Positions 1-11,505 of a stretch of 64,000 nucleotides of DNA are shown in pieces; positions within the stretch are counted from its first letter, which is position 1; every line of letters starts with the position of its first letter. Source of the stretch: Cephalopachus bancanus. Its lineage: Eukaryota > Chordata > Mammalia > Primates > Tarsiidae. Below the pieces are notes generated by a model. That model did no database searches. It was given only the letters and a program-made list of their open reading frames with translations, and was not told the DNA's origin. The DNA lies in NCBI GenBank assembly GCA_027257055.1, contig JAPVLO010000320.1, positions 1,054,001 through 1,118,000 on the forward strand, in the 5' to 3' direction. A program made the position numbers and the translations under genes.

Positions 1-227
1 GAAGCCCTCTATCCCTTTCCTTTAAGGATTGCTGTGAGTTACCTGTTGAACAGGGCTGAGTGGCGATGGATTATTCTGACCTTGTCCCAAGCTCTCCATC
101 TCTGGATCTGGGGACTGACTACTGAGCTCTTCCACAAACTAGAAGCCAAACATCCCTATATCTCCTGAACCATCAAGTTACTTTTGACAACAGCCAGGTA
201 AACATAAACTTAAGAAAGCTAAGGACA

Positions 228-517
228 GGCCGGGCTCGGTGGTTCAGCCTGTAATCCCGCGCCTTTGGGAAGCCGAGGTGAGTGGATTGCCTGAGCCCGT
301 GGGTTTGAGACCCGCCTGGGCAACTTGACGAGACCTCATCTCTACAATAAATCAAAAATTAGCCGGGCATGGTAGCGCGCGCCTATAGTTCCGGCTACTT
401 GGAAGGCTGAGGCGGAAGGATCGCTGGAGCCCAGCAGGTCGAGGCTATGGTGGCCGGGAGCGGCCACTGCACTCCAGTCTGGGTGACAGAGTGAGACTCC
501 AACTCAAAAAAAAAAAA
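228..517 (+). mobile_element. Alu SINE, lineage-specific dimeric type
   Basis: The copy begins GGCCGGGCTCGGTGG and ends in an A-tail. It is flanked by a direct repeat GAAAGCTAAGGACA at about 214-227 and 518-531, the target-site duplication of L1-driven insertion. Confidence 0.93.
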
Positions 518-634
518 GAAAGCTAAGGACAGAAATGTTTTCTTTTCTGCTACTTAGTTGAATTCACTGGACCTAGATTAGGAATCAGAAGCCAAAGTGG
601 AACATGTTCCAACTCTCCTTCTAGGGGTAGCTGC

Positions 635-835
635 CTATATCATTACCAAATGAACATCTGTGATGTACCATGCTCTGTGCTCAAGTGCATTATACTCATT
701 TTCCCATTTAATCCTCACAACAATCTGAAAAATGTGGCTATTACCACTTCCACTTCCTAGAAACAGAAACCGAGGCTCACAGAGAGTGTCACCTGCCCAA
801 ATAACTGAGCCAAAGTCTGCCCTGCACTTGACCAT
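635..835 (-). repeat. MIR SINE fragment
   Basis: Read on the - strand it follows the MIR core: a GAGCCTCGGTTTC-like stretch, then GTGAGGATTAAATGGG, then the GTGCTGAGC-like end. It is old and diverged. Confidence 0.7.
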
Positions 836-1096
836 TATTTTTCTTTCCTAAATTACGAGGATGTCTCTTCGATAACTTCAAGGCACACACTTAAAATTCA
901 GCATAAATACAGGGTTCATGGGACATGGTAGGAAGGGAAGCTGACAGATGGTCTGTTCCTGATGGGCTTGTAATTTAATATAACTTTAATCCACAAAGAA
1001 TGTCATGGCAACGCTGATACTCTGTCCGTGTGCTTGGGATGGTAACACATGGCATACAATGCTCATCAGTGGTTCCCATACCCCTGGCTGCTTCTC

Positions 1097-1377
1097 TTTT
1101 TTTTTTTGAGTTGGAGTCTAATTCCGTTGCCCAGGCTGGAGTGCAGTGGCATGCTCACAGCCACCCCAGTGTCAACCAGCGATCCTTCTGCCTCACCCTT
1201 CCAAATAGCTGGAACTGCAGGCACATGCTACCACATCTGGCTAATTTTTTGATTTACAGTAGAGACAAGGTCTCACCAAGTTGCCCAGACTGGTCTTGAA
1301 CCTGCGGGCTCAGGCAACTCACTTGCCTCAGCCTCTCAAAGTGCTGGGATTACAGGCTGAGGTACTGAGCCTGGCCA
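1097..1377 (-). mobile_element. Alu SINE
   Basis: The reverse complement of the Alu consensus starts with a T-run and GAGTTGGAGTCT and ends GAGCCTGGCCA. Imperfect flanking repeats around CCCCTGGCT are visible on both sides. Confidence 0.9.
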
Positions 1378-1744
1378 CCCCTGGCTTCTTAATCTTACTT
1401 ACTCCTTGAATGCTGTACAGTTGATCAGCATCAAATAAATAGTAGTGGATGATAATGATGAAAATAAAAGTCAAATAAGTTGGGCCATAGAATCTGAATA
1501 TACAGTGATTTGTAGATGCAGACAGAAAGCAGTGTATGTGCATTTTAATAATTGTGTTGTCCAGTGGTTATAACTGATTTTCAGTCTCCGCTGGATTCAC
1601 ACCCAGGTCTCAAGACCTGGTTCTGGTATCCTTGTTCCTTTATAAGGTGGGAATTTTTTAATACAAATTTATAGGAGAAAGAATATCAGCAGAAGTGGCT
1701 ACTTCTGTAGACAAAATAATAAAGCTAATAAATTAGGCTTTCTG

Positions 1745-1747
<3 letters not shown>

Positions 1748-1777
<30 letters not shown>

Positions 1778-1778
1778 A
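1748..1778. repeat. (TG)n microsatellite
   Basis: About 15 TG units lie in AT-rich intergenic sequence. Confidence 0.9.
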
Positions 1779-1954
1779 TGTGTCTGAGAGAGAAAATATA
1801 AAAGTTTCAGTTAATCCAATTCTTCATAAGAAATATAATGTGATACAAATAAAATTGTTAAAAAAATATCCTTCATTTGTATGTTCTATCAGTTAAGGTC
1901 CCTGCAAGAAACAGGTGGTCGCTCAAGTTGGGTAACTAAAGAGAGTTTAAGAAG

Positions 1955-2165
1955 GCAATTAAATCCAACATATTATCATCTCAACAAATAATATAAAAAT
2001 TATTGAGAAGGTATTTGTTTTTTCATACCAAGTTTTCAAAGTATGTTGTGTATAATACATTTATAGCACAACTTAATCAGGACTAACTACATTCATGTGC
2101 TCAGCACACATGTGGCTAATGGCTACCATACTTGATGGTCCATGTCCAAAAAAAAATGTGTAAAG
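1955..2165 (+). mobile_element. hAT-Charlie-type DNA transposon relic
   Basis: It contains the CATGTGGCTAATGGCTACCA stretch typical of a common non-autonomous hAT family. A second, less complete copy lies at about 37310-37565. The exact subfamily is not assigned. Confidence 0.5.
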
Positions 2166-2418
2166 TTAAAAACTAAGCCCTCATTGACTTTCTCTTGGGG
2201 ACGTGGTAGCTTAAGCAGAGGTAGATACGTAACTTTCTTGCTATTATTTATTATATGGAAGCTCAACATGATTCTTAAACAAGTAGGATCCTAGTTCAAA
2301 ATTTCACTTTATTTCTCAGGTTTTGTTGCCTTCGTATGAGGACAGGGATGCCTGTTATTCAGGCCAAGATGCCTGATGGGAAAATTTTGTTTGGATTTAA
2401 AGATAACACAAGATAATT

Positions 2419-2421
2419 CTT

Positions 2422-2454
<33 letters not shown>

Positions 2455-2733
2455 AGTTGGAGTCTCACTCCATTGCCCAGGCTGGAGTGCAGTGGCCACC
2501 CCAGTGTTGACCTGGTGGGCTTCTGCAATCCTGTCTTCCAGAGAGGTTGCACTAGAGTTCCAAGTAGCCGGGACTGCAGGTGTGTGCTACCACGCCCAGC
2601 TAATTTTTGATTTATTATAGAGAGGAAGTCTCACCAAGTTGCCCGGGCTGGTCTTGAACCCACGTGCTTAGGCAATCCACTCGTCTCAGCCTCCCAAAGT
2701 ACTGGGATTATAGGCTCAGCCACCGAGCCTGGC
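2419..2733 (-). mobile_element. Alu SINE
   Basis: A long T/C-rich run is followed by GAGTTGGAGTCTCACTCC. The TSD AAGATAATTCTT is seen at 2410-2421 and 2734-2745. Confidence 0.92.
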
Positions 2734-2793
2734 AAGATAATTCTTGATGCTTACATACTAGAAATGTAAATTTGAATATTAAAAAAGGTCAAT

Positions 2794-3069
2794 TTTTTTT
2801 TTTTAGTTGGAATCTCACTCTGTTGCCCAGACTGGAGTGCAGTGGCATGCTCCTGGCCACTGCAGCCTTGACCTGCTGAGCTCTGGCTATCCTTCCGCCT
2901 CAGCTTTCCAAGTAGTCGGAACTACCAAGCCCGGCTAATTTGTGATTTATTGTAGAGATGAGGTCTCGCTAAGTTGCCCGGGTGGGTCTCGAACCCACGT
3001 GCTCAGGCAATTCACTCGCCTTGGCCTCCCAAAGTGCTGGGATTACAGTCTGAGCCACCGAGCCCGGCC
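2794..3069 (-). mobile_element. Alu SINE
   Basis: It is a dimeric Alu in reverse orientation ending CCGAGCCCGGCC, with a short TSD AGGTCAAT on both sides. It lies only 60 bp from the preceding Alu in the same orientation. Confidence 0.9.
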
Positions 3070-3177
3070 AGGTCAATATTTTAATAGCTCCCAGAACAAA
3101 GTGTGCCACATAATGGTAAAATTACTATTTTTTTCTTTTTTCTTTTTCTTTTTACATTTCTTTAAAAAGAAATGTAG

Positions 3178-4035
3178 GGTAAAATTCAAGGTTAGGTATA
3201 CAAATGTTCATTATGCAGGTATGCTTGTTGATGAGGTGTTCCCCACCCTCCCCTGGCAGTTTCCCACTACTGCCAATCCCTTTCTTATGATATTATGGCA
3301 ATTGTTCAAGGTCTGCGTATGAGTGAGAACATGTGGTACTCTGTTCTTTGTTTCTGTGATAGATCGCTGGGTATGATTGACTCTAAATCCATCCAAGTTG
3401 ATGCAAAGTCCATATGTTTGTCCTTCTTTATGGCTGCATAATATTCCATTGCATATCTGTACCACATTTTTTGTTTGTTTTTGTTTTTTGTGTTTTTTTT
3501 TTGAGTTGGAGTCTCACTCTGTCGCCCAGACTGGAGTGCAGTGGCTGCTCCCGGTCACCGCAGCCTCGACCCGCTGGGCTCCGGCAATCCTCCCGCCTCA
3601 GCCTTCCATGTAGCCGGAATTACAGGCGCGTGCCACTACGCCCGGTTGATTTTTTGATTTATTGTAGAGATGAGGTCTCGCTGCCCAGGCGGGTCTCGAA
3701 CCCGCGGGCTCAGGCAATCCACTCACCTCAGCCTCCCAAAGGCGCGGGATTACAGGCTGAGCCACCGAGCCCGGCTGTACCACATTTTTTAATCCAGACT
3801 AACTTCAATGAGCAGCATGGTTGGTTCCATGTTTTTGCTATTGTGAATAGAGTTGCAACAAACATGCATGGGCAAGTATCTTTTTTGTAGAATGATTTGA
3901 GTTCCTCTGGGTATATTCCCAGTAGGGGGATTGCTGGGTCATATGGAAGGTCAATTTCTATTTCTTTCAGAAATTGCCACACTGTCTCCCAGAGAGTTTG
4001 CACTAGTTTTCATACCCACCAGCAGTGTAGAAGCA
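3178..4035 (-). mobile_element. L1 3' end, 5'-truncated, split by an Alu
   Basis: The - strand carries the L1 ORF2 C-terminus (a GILCSHKEG-like variant of the usual EYYAAIKKD stretch) and then an L1 3' UTR that ends in the TTGTATACCTAACCTTG signature. Homology stops near 4035. An Alu at 3492-3775 split it after insertion. Confidence 0.85.
3492..3775 (-). mobile_element. Alu SINE inserted in L1
   Basis: The L1 sequence TGTACCACATTTTT occurs on both sides of this copy and is the TSD. The insertion is therefore younger than the L1. Confidence 0.92.
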
Positions 4036-4689
4036 TACCTAAATAAACTAATTTCCGAGTTTCAATGGACAAAATCACGACATAACCTCCATCCACACAC
4101 GAGTTTGCTTTTTGTTTTTCTATCCCTTTTGCATGTATGTTGAAGAGCAAAGCTCCCCAGAGAACATGAATTTGTCATGGCAAGTGAGATACACTCATCC
4201 AATAAATAACATCACCCCTTGGAATGACGCTCTAGAAAGGGAGGAAAGAAAAGCCTTGAGATCCGGGCAGGGAATGGTGAATAGTGTACATTTGGGATGA
4301 CCTGGATGGAGCTGCACCATTTCTCTAACCCTGCTCTTTCTCTTGTGTTTTCTCATGATTAATGCCACCCCTGCCTCAACTAACCAAGATCAGAATCAAC
4401 TTTATCAAGCAATGGCACCTGCTCATTCAGCCTTTGAAACATGTTTGACTTTGATTTCCCCTTCTAATCCTGTTGTTATCACCCCAGTAAAAATCTGTAA
4501 TCTATTTCACCTGGACTGATACCAGGAATGGTGTTCTTGCCTCCAACGTATTGCTGCCAGATTTTTATGAAAAGCAGGCGTAATCACATGACTTCCCGAC
4601 TAAAATCACAGGGAGCTTTCTGTTGCCTACAAAATAAGCCACAGCCCCCAGCAGACATTCAAGACTTTCAACACCTCGTAGTTGTCAGT
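4036..4689. other. No gene seen; intergenic or intronic sequence
   Basis: I see no repeat I can name and no splice-flanked open frame here. Open stretches read as chance. Confidence 0.5.
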
Positions 4690-4990
4690 CCTCCCCAGGC
4701 TCAGACCCCACTCCACCACCCCTTTGATATTCTTTACCCTCCAGTCAGGCAGACTGAGTCTTCGCCCAGCACTCTTCAGTTTGTCTTCTCACCTTGGAAT
4801 ACCCTTGCCGCACTTGACCTTCAAAGCTCAGTCAAACGCCCCTTCTTTCTCAAAGCTGTCTCCAAGTCAGAATGCTTCTTTCTTGTCTTACCCCAGCCCC
4901 TTGTCCCTTGTCTGGACCTACAGTTGAGCACTCATACCATTCTGTTCAGTGCCTGGGTGAGGCGACTTAGGGCAACATGTGTGATCTATT
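4690..4990 (+). repeat. L2 LINE 3' fragment
   Basis: Sequence such as CCTTCAAAGCTCAGTCAAACGCC and the following CTT-rich stretch follow the L2 3' consensus (CTTCAAGACTCAGCTCAAATG-like). Confidence 0.65.
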
Positions 4991-5039
4991 TCTGAAAAGT
5001 TGGATTTGGGGGTATTTTAGCAAGACCTAAGGGTAATAG

Positions 5040-5330
5040 TGCCGCCATCCTTCCTGTCTGCTGCCAGGCCAGCTACAAACTCTTCTGTTCCTGGCAGGCT
5101 CAGCCACACACTATTCCTGCCTCACCCTTTATTTATGTCATCTCTTGAACATGATCACCTTCCTCCTCCAGCTTTCAAGGGTCAGCTCAACTCCTGCTTG
5201 CTTGGTGGAGATTTCTCTGATGACACTAGCCACACGGCATTTTCCCTTTTTGGAACATGCATGTAGTTTCTGTGTAGCTCCTTGTACAGCACTTCGTTGT
5301 ACACATTAAAAGTAGAATTTTAAGGATCAG
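5040..5330 (+). repeat. L2 LINE 3' fragment
   Basis: CTTTCAAGGGTCAGCTCAAC and GGAGATTTCTCTGATGAC match the L2 tail pattern. It probably belongs with the L2 piece just upstream. Confidence 0.65.
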
Positions 5331-5588
5331 AATGAATCTCAAAAGATCGTGCTTATCAAAATTTAATGTGTACACAGATCACCCAGGGATCACCCAGACA
5401 TCTAATTGTAAATAATTAGAAAATGATTCAGCAGGTCTGGGGTGAGGCCTGAGGTCCCACATGTCCAACAAGCTGCCTTATAATGACAGTCCCTCTGTCC
5501 ACACTTTGGGAATCAAAGATCCAGACCACTTGACCATCCCGTAGAGGGTTTTTTTGTTGTTTTCGTTTTGTTTTGTTTTGTTTTACAG

Positions 5589-5765
5589 GCTTTCAGGTTC
5601 ATCTACTACCTGACTGCTGTCATTCCTAGGCAGCCCGTTCCACAGTGGGTCACTCACGTGTCACTTACGGAGTATGCTCCTTCTCTTGCACAGCAACCCA
5701 AGCGTTTCTTTTGTCAGTTTTCTGTGTCTCAGGAGAGCCCTCTGGCTTGCCCTCTGCCTTTGGAG
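5589..5765 (+). CDS. Predicted internal exon of unknown gene P1
   Basis: This 177-bp interval is preceded by a textbook acceptor (TTTTGTTTTGTTTTACAG) and followed by a strong donor (GAG|GTAAGC). Only one of its three frames is open throughout; that frame gives 59 residues starting AFRFIYYLTAVIP and ending ACPLPLE, with no stop, in phase 0 at both ends. The next candidate exon on the same strand, 9027-9080, also starts in phase 0. I do not recognise the protein and cannot name a domain. A short hydrophobic stretch (FIYYLTAVI) is present. A non-coding exon or a chance open frame is possible, since 59 open codons occur by chance fairly often. Upstream exons were not found. Confidence 0.4.
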
Positions 5766-5846
5766 GTAAGCATCTTGCACTCAGTAAAGGCCTGGTATGT
5801 CCTGAGGGACTTCTCCCAGTTCCCTGGCCCTGGTCTTCAGTGTATT

Positions 5847-6228
5847 ATGTAAAGTACCTCTGTGTTTGGTGCGTATCACCTCCATGTATGGTGTGTATCA
5901 CCTCTGTGTATTGTGCGTAACACCCCCGTGTATTGTACCACCTTCGTGTATTGTGCATATCATCTCTGTGTGGTTGTGTGTATCACCTCGGTGTATGATA
6001 TGTATTACCTCTATGTATTGTGTGTCACCCTCGTGTACTGTGTATATTGCCTCTGTGTATTATGTGTATCACCTCTGTGTATTGTGTCATCCCCGTGTAT
6101 TGTGCGTGCCACCTCCATGTATTATGCGTATCACCTCCATATATGTCTAATACCGCCATGTATTATGTGTATCACCTCATTGTATTGTGTGTGTCACCTC
6201 CATAAATTATGTGTATTACCTCTGTAGT
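5847..6228 (+). repeat. 22-bp minisatellite, about 17 copies
   Basis: A unit close to GTGTATCACCTCTGTGTATTGT is repeated head to tail with substitutions and some 18- to 20-bp variants. Because 22 is not a multiple of three, the array opens long reading frames in more than one phase (repeated C-V/I-S-V-Y residues). These are by-products of the repeat, not a gene. It lies in what would be the P1 intron. Confidence 0.9.
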
Positions 6229-7260
6229 CAGTAGAGGCCCATGGGAAAAAGTTGGTAGGCAATACATCATGCCAGTCCACATGCCACCTATAAAAATTCT
6301 TTAACACTTTAGCTGGTTTCTTATTACTCCTGTCTAGGATGGGTTTTTTTCTTTTGCCTGTCACTCCATCAGGGATAAAAGAGCTAGTCACTTGATAGAA
6401 TCCAACTCAGATGAGTTTTTCAAAACTCTGATTTTGTGTTTTAACCAGCTGAATAGAAGCTACAATTTCTTACCATGGGCATACATGAACTATTTGCAAA
6501 ATGAGTACATAAATCATACCGAAACTATTTATTTTTCACAAGGTTTGCGATCTGAAATGCAATTCATTATCATGCATAACTGAAAGCCTTAATAGATCAG
6601 ACAGCTTTTGAGTTTTGAAAAAGTAACAGTTATTGGTACAGCACATCTGATGCTGCTGTCTGTTTCCTCAGGTATATTTATAAATACGCTTACAAAAACC
6701 GAATGACACATATAATGTAGACAGCTAGTTTTATAGTCACACAAATTGCCTTTTGACGCACCCTTTTTTCCCTTATGAAATGATTTTTGGCCCAGTAACA
6801 ATGAGAAAGGAGGACCTACAGGTGAATGGTCAATGGTTTTCAGAATGAACCACTCAACTCCAATTCCAGTTTTTTCTTGATGGTAAATCATGATGCTCCC
6901 TCCTCTTCAGCTCTGCATCTACAGGCACAGCATCACTTCATCGATAGCTTAGAATATTACCTTCTCTCCTCTTCCACATCCCTTGGATTTTTACCTCTCC
7001 AATCATCAACTCAACCATCTTCTCAGAACACACACAAAGATGGATTAAGGTGTGAATCAGCTCTGTCTCCTGCAAGTTCATTCCATCTGAAGGATGTATT
7101 CATTGACTATCTTCTGGACAGGCCCCCAGTCTAACAAAATAACAGAAACAAGTTATATTTACGTGTTTTCTTATTAGAACTTTCAAATATTAACCAAAGT
7201 AGAGTATGATAATACATATCCATGTACCTATCACAGAGCTTCACTGATTACCATCATTTT
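6229..7260. other. No gene seen
   Basis: This is AT-moderate sequence without a repeat I can name. A 102-codon + strand frame at 6826-7134 has no splice context or recognisable motif, so I leave it out as a gene. Confidence 0.5.
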
Positions 7261-7379
7261 GCCAGTCTTGAAGAAGCAGGTGCTAATTATAATCACAAAT
7301 GGAACAGGATTCAGACTGCATGAGGCAGACTGTGCTGAAAGAATAAATAAGCAAACATCTTTTACAGACAGTCAAATGG

Positions 7380-7612
7380 GGAAGGTGGGCTGAATCATCA
7401 CATGAATTATAAGAAAGGGATTGGCAATCCTTTTCTTATAGTATTACGGTAGCGGGAAACTGCGGGGGGCGGGGTGGGAAGGTGGGATTGACAGTAGTCA
7501 AAATCTGCCTGGGGAAGTGGGGGCACACCTCATCAGCAAGGGTACCTGCACAATGAATATTTGTATACCTAACCCTGAATTGTACCCCACAATTTTAAAA
7601 TAAAAAAATTTA
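7380..7612 (+). mobile_element. L1 3' UTR and tail
   Basis: AAGAAAGGGATTGGCAATCC, then TTGTATACCTAACCCTGAATTG and an A-rich tail, match the L1 3' end seen in reverse at 3.2, 36.4, 49.9 and 60.5 kb. Confidence 0.75.
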
Positions 7613-7627
7613 AAAGCTAAAAAGAAA

Positions 7628-7735
7628 TATACAGTAGTTCTTCCTTATCTGCGGCTTTTCTTTCTACAATTTCAGTTACCCATGGTCAATTGCAGCCCAA
7701 AAATAATAAATAAAAAATTCCAGAAAATAAAAAAA
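7628..7735 (+). mobile_element. Probable DNA-transposon relic
   Basis: ACAGTAGTTCTTCCTTATCTG, followed by an ACAATTTCAGTTACCCATGG-like stretch, resembles the terminal part of an old mammalian DNA transposon. The subfamily is not assigned. Confidence 0.4.
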
Positions 7736-7794
7736 AAAAAAAAAAAGAAAGGAAAGTGGCAGCAGCGGGATAACTGCTGGGGTGTAGGGGTTGG

Positions 7795-8412
7795 GACACA
7801 ACATTAATCAGGGTACCTGATCTCAAACCAGGTGAAGTGGGTACCAAAGGGAGGCCCAAACTTTACCTGTACTGCTGAGTCCTGGGAGGCTGGGTGTAAA
7901 GGATCCTGAAGGTGGAACGGTGCGGTGTAACACAATTCACAAAACACTTTTAGAACTGGAAGGTGGGGGATCCAGGAGGCACTTTGCCTCACGGGACAAA
8001 GGCCCCGAGTATCTTACCCACCAGACTTTTATCAGTAAAAAATAGCAGAGTTGAGTAAGCCTTCGAGGACAAAGTACAGACAGTGCAAAGAAAACTCCCT
8101 GTTTTGATCTTAGAAAGCTTTTGTGATAAAGCGTGACTGTCGTGACTGTTTCAGAATATAGTGCGACTGCTCGCAAGACAACGTATAACTTTTATCTAAT
8201 TTAACACAGCAGACACTGCACTTTTAGAACTTGTCTCAGCATACGTGCCTATCTGGCTTTGCCAATATAGACATTCTTGGCTGGTTGTGACTTTGCATGT
8301 ATGCTAAGTATGTTTTCAGCAGGGTTCGAGCAGGGCAGTGGTCTCCAACACTGTACGATGACCACTTGTATACCTAATCCTGAATTGTAGCCAACTCTTA
8401 AAAAAAAAAAGA
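7795..8412 (+). mobile_element. L1 3' UTR fragment with tail
   Basis: It starts with GTACCTGATCTCAAACCAGG, the complement of the L1 3' UTR motif found at 36330 and 60585. It ends TTGTATACCTAATCCTGAATTG plus an A-tail. The middle is diverged or carries foreign sequence. Confidence 0.55.
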
Positions 8413-9026
8413 GAATCACCACACGATGCAACATGGCAGCAGTAATAGAGGGCACTTTGCTGACTGACTGGCATGTAAGGAGTAGAAAACATTGTGTGGC
8501 CCCCTCCTTATCCTGCGGGGAGATCCAGGGCCACCACTGCTCTGTTTCCTTATCCCTTTTTAAATTATGACGTTAAAGACAGTGACAGAATCATTTGGGG
8601 GCACCAGCAAAATCAATGGGCTACATTACTTATAGACAGACTCTTCTAGACTGTTTCTTTGACATTGAGAAGGTAGGAAATGCCAACAGATCACTTTCTT
8701 TAAAATGTAATTTTTGCTGTTCACGTATGCTTAAACCCTAAAACCTCTCTTAATAAACCTCTACTGAAATACACATTTGAGAGATCATTCTAATAGGTTT
8801 TAAATGTAAATGTTTCATAGTGTTTAGAGAGAACGCATGTTTTTCCAACTGTAAATATGTTTCCCTTCTTATCCAAATTTTTAATAATGCTGTGGTACAC
8901 AGGCCCGCCTGTCAGTAGCGGGAAAGTTGAAAGGAAGAGGACATGAGGGGTCCTGTCTGGGCTGTCACTTGCTTGTTTGTTCTCAGATCAAGTTTTCTGG
9001 GGGGCCTATGTACATTTTTCCTTTAG
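8413..9026. other. Unique sequence, putative last intron of P1
   Basis: No named repeat or open frame is visible. The interval ends with a pyrimidine-rich tract and CTTTAG directly before the candidate terminal exon. Confidence 0.4.
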
Positions 9027-9080
9027 ATTCCGCCATTTGATTGGAATACCTTCGAACCATTTAAAGCCTGTCTACAGTAG
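9027..9080 (+). CDS. Predicted terminal coding exon of P1
   Basis: The acceptor is GTACATTTTTCCTTTAG. The phase-0 frame reads IPPFDWNTFEPFKACLQ and then TAG. It keeps two CpG dinucleotides in AT-rich surroundings, which fits selection on coding sequence. The phase agrees with the exon at 5589-5765, which also ends in phase 0. A 3' UTR of about 360 bp follows, with an AATAAA at 9420. The exon is short, so chance cannot be excluded, and the protein is not recognised. Confidence 0.4.
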   Translation: MPPFDWNTFEPFKACLQ

Positions 9081-9442
9081 CTGAAAAATTTAGGAAAGTG
9101 AGCACAGGTAATTTGAAACACAAATTTGAATCTGATTTTAATAGAGTAGTTTAATTCAATATGGAATATCCTTTTATACTGCAATTTACACTCTTTCATA
9201 TAGGATACATGTAACACCAACTCCACATTTGGTACCGAGTGACAAAAGGGAAGAAAAAGAAACCAAGAGAAGAACTTTCCTCTCACATGCTGTCTTTGGA
9301 ATACTATCCTGCTCTAACCCCACCTCCTATCTGTAATAGAGAGGTTTGACCAGCCTTGGTTTTAATTGTTTCCAATGAAAGTCAGGGGGCGAGGTTAGGG
9401 TGTTGACTTATAATCATAGAATAAAGCTATGTTACTGTAAGG
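9081..9442 (+). other. Putative 3' UTR of P1 with poly(A) signal
   Basis: Unique sequence runs from the TAG at 9078 to AATAAA at 9420-9425. The expected cleavage point is 15-20 bases further on. Confidence 0.4.
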
Positions 9443-10380
9443 GAAATGAAACTTAAATTTCTGGCTTAGCTGGTGCCAATTGCTTGCCACTGAAAACCTG
9501 GGTAGAGTTGAACAGATTAATCAGTTTTAGAACCCCAAGTCATAGAGAAGTGACAGTTGTTTCGAGAGGTCATGGCCAAGCTGTGTAGAGCTTGTACATA
9601 AACCTTGACTATGTCTCAATTCATGAAATACTTGTTTTCTAACATATTTACATGTCAATCAATGGTAGGGATGAGAAATAGGCTTGAAAAAGATAATCAC
9701 ACAGCTAAACCAGTACCAAAATTCCTGTCAAGTGAGGAAGACAGATGAGCTGCTGGTAGGAAACGTATGAAGGGGGGGAAAGTCTCATTTCTGAAGAAAA
9801 TCAAAACAACCCATACTAGTTTAGGGCAAAAGTTCACATCTGGCCAAGTATATGTAGCACAATGTTGTATAACTGGAGAAAACACTTTCAACCAGGGAAA
9901 GGCACATTGTAACTTTCTCTGGCTGTAACTCCTCGTCTCCCTTCAAGCTTTTCTCTTGTCTATGGCTTTGTTTTTCTTTCCAGTCCTCCCGTCTTTCCTT
10001 GGCCTCCCCTTTCACTCCTATCCCTTCTAATGTCCTTTCCTCCTTGTCTTCTTTCTCTGGGGATGCCATGCTTCACCTTTCTCCATCTTGCCATACACTT
10101 CCATTTCTGGGGAAGATGATCTCTTCTTGCTCCAACCTACGTGGTACAGGTAAAAAAATGACTGAATGCCAGAAAAAGGACTACTCAGAGATGTATTCAA
10201 AAATATTTTTCGCAGCACATCCATAAGGGATATTTATTAAAAACCTTGTCTAAAAATCATGGCATTTCCTTTAAATTTACATTTCTGATATTCCTCATGG
10301 TGAAGAGTTAATCCATTTAAATCTATGTTATACTTACTTCAATCCTGGGAAATAATGGGAAATTTTCAGTTCACAGCAAT
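9443..10380. other. No gene seen
   Basis: No repeat I can name and no splice-supported frame. A CT-rich stretch at 9920-10110 opens frames on both strands by composition. Confidence 0.5.
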
Positions 10381-10529
10381 CAGAAATAAACCTTGGTTGC
10401 AAATTTGATCTATAGAACAGATATGAATTTTAGTTTCGAGTGGTCATTTTATACCACTTTTGGATGTTTATGCAAATACTCTAATTTGAAAGAAGTTTGG
10501 AGTATTTTGTTGAAACCGAGTACTATTCC

Positions 10530-11505
10530 TTACGTACAAAACAAAATGACCCGCTTGTTTAAATACCGATCAGGAGTTATATTCCTAGGAAGTGGGTGGT
10601 CCTGAAAAAAATCTTGGTCTTTGTAAGGATGTTTCCTGTTCAAAGTCCAAGACTTCTGATGGCATTTGTTCTTGTAGCTTGCAAGGTGGATGGTCACCAC
10701 AAGACACTTGCCTTGGTCCAGTTCCATTGTTGAAATTAACACTTCTTAACTGCATTTGCTTCTGAAATGCTTGAAAAGGTGGTAGCCTTTGTCCATGACC
10801 TCTATTAACATATTTTTTGAAAAGCATTTTCTCTGAGAAATCTTTGTTGGAATAATCATGAAAGGTCCCAGTGTGTGCTCTGATACTTCAATATATTCTA
10901 AATCCTCTAAATTCCTTTCATTGTGAGAATGGTGCTGGTGGGAAGGTCTTTGCCTTTGAAAATCATCTCTACCGAGGCAATTAAAACCTTATAGAGGTAG
11001 CTGGTCCTGAAAATCACCATGAGGTGAGTACTCATTGCTGCTACGGTAGAGTTGTTTTTGTCTCCAACTTCTGTTAACAAAACCAAAATCTTTAGCTGGA
11101 AATTGTTCCCGAACGTTACTACAGCCCTGACGATTATGAACAGTATGCATCCTTTGTCCGCAGACTTTGCTAACAAGATCAAAATCATCTTCAGGGTCTG
11201 GTTCATGTAAGTCACTGCGAGGCTGGTGATTATGAAATGGTCTTGTTCTTATTCCAGGTACCTTCTTTTTGAAATCCATCTCCTCTTAGGAGACACCATA
11301 ACACTGGTGGTTAGCCAAACAAGAACATCTTGGCCCTCGTCCCTCATTTCCAAAACTCCAATCTCTCAAGTGTCTCTTTTCTGCCATGCTGTCACTATAC
11401 TGGTGTTCATAAAAATCCTCATGCCTTTGGGCAAACCCATTGTTGGCATAATCATAATTCTTCATCTGTACATCATTTTGAGGGTGTCAATCATTAAGAA
11501 GCCTT
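10530..11505 (-). pseudogene. Decayed coding-like block, protein not identified
   Basis: Read on the - strand from about 11505, one frame gives a hydrophilic protein-like sequence rich in Asp-Phe pairs, Arg, His and Gln (for example NYDYANNGFAQRHEDFYEHQ). It is broken by in-frame TAA codons near 11288 and 10992 and by frameshifts near 10865 and 10620. Between the breaks the residue style stays the same, which is why I treat it as one decayed unit of over 300 codons. There are no introns inside, which suits a retrocopy or a dead large exon, but no A-tail or TSD is evident. The spacing of Asp-Phe pairs recalls RNA-binding proteins with degenerate decamer repeats; that resemblance is weak. Confidence 0.5.

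Noticed and set aside
1385..1500. A - strand exon candidate with donor GGA|GTAAGTAAG
   Set aside because: The interior looks like simple AT-rich or MIR-like sequence and no neighbouring exon fits its phase.
5862..6227. A 121-codon + strand gene
   Set aside because: It is entirely minisatellite; the frame is an effect of the repeat unit.
7860..7915. A 39-bp - strand exon candidate with a good donor (CAG|GTAAAG), in phase with the M2 exon at 22552
   Set aside because: It lies inside sequence that starts and ends as an L1 3' UTR, and 39 open bases are easily chance.
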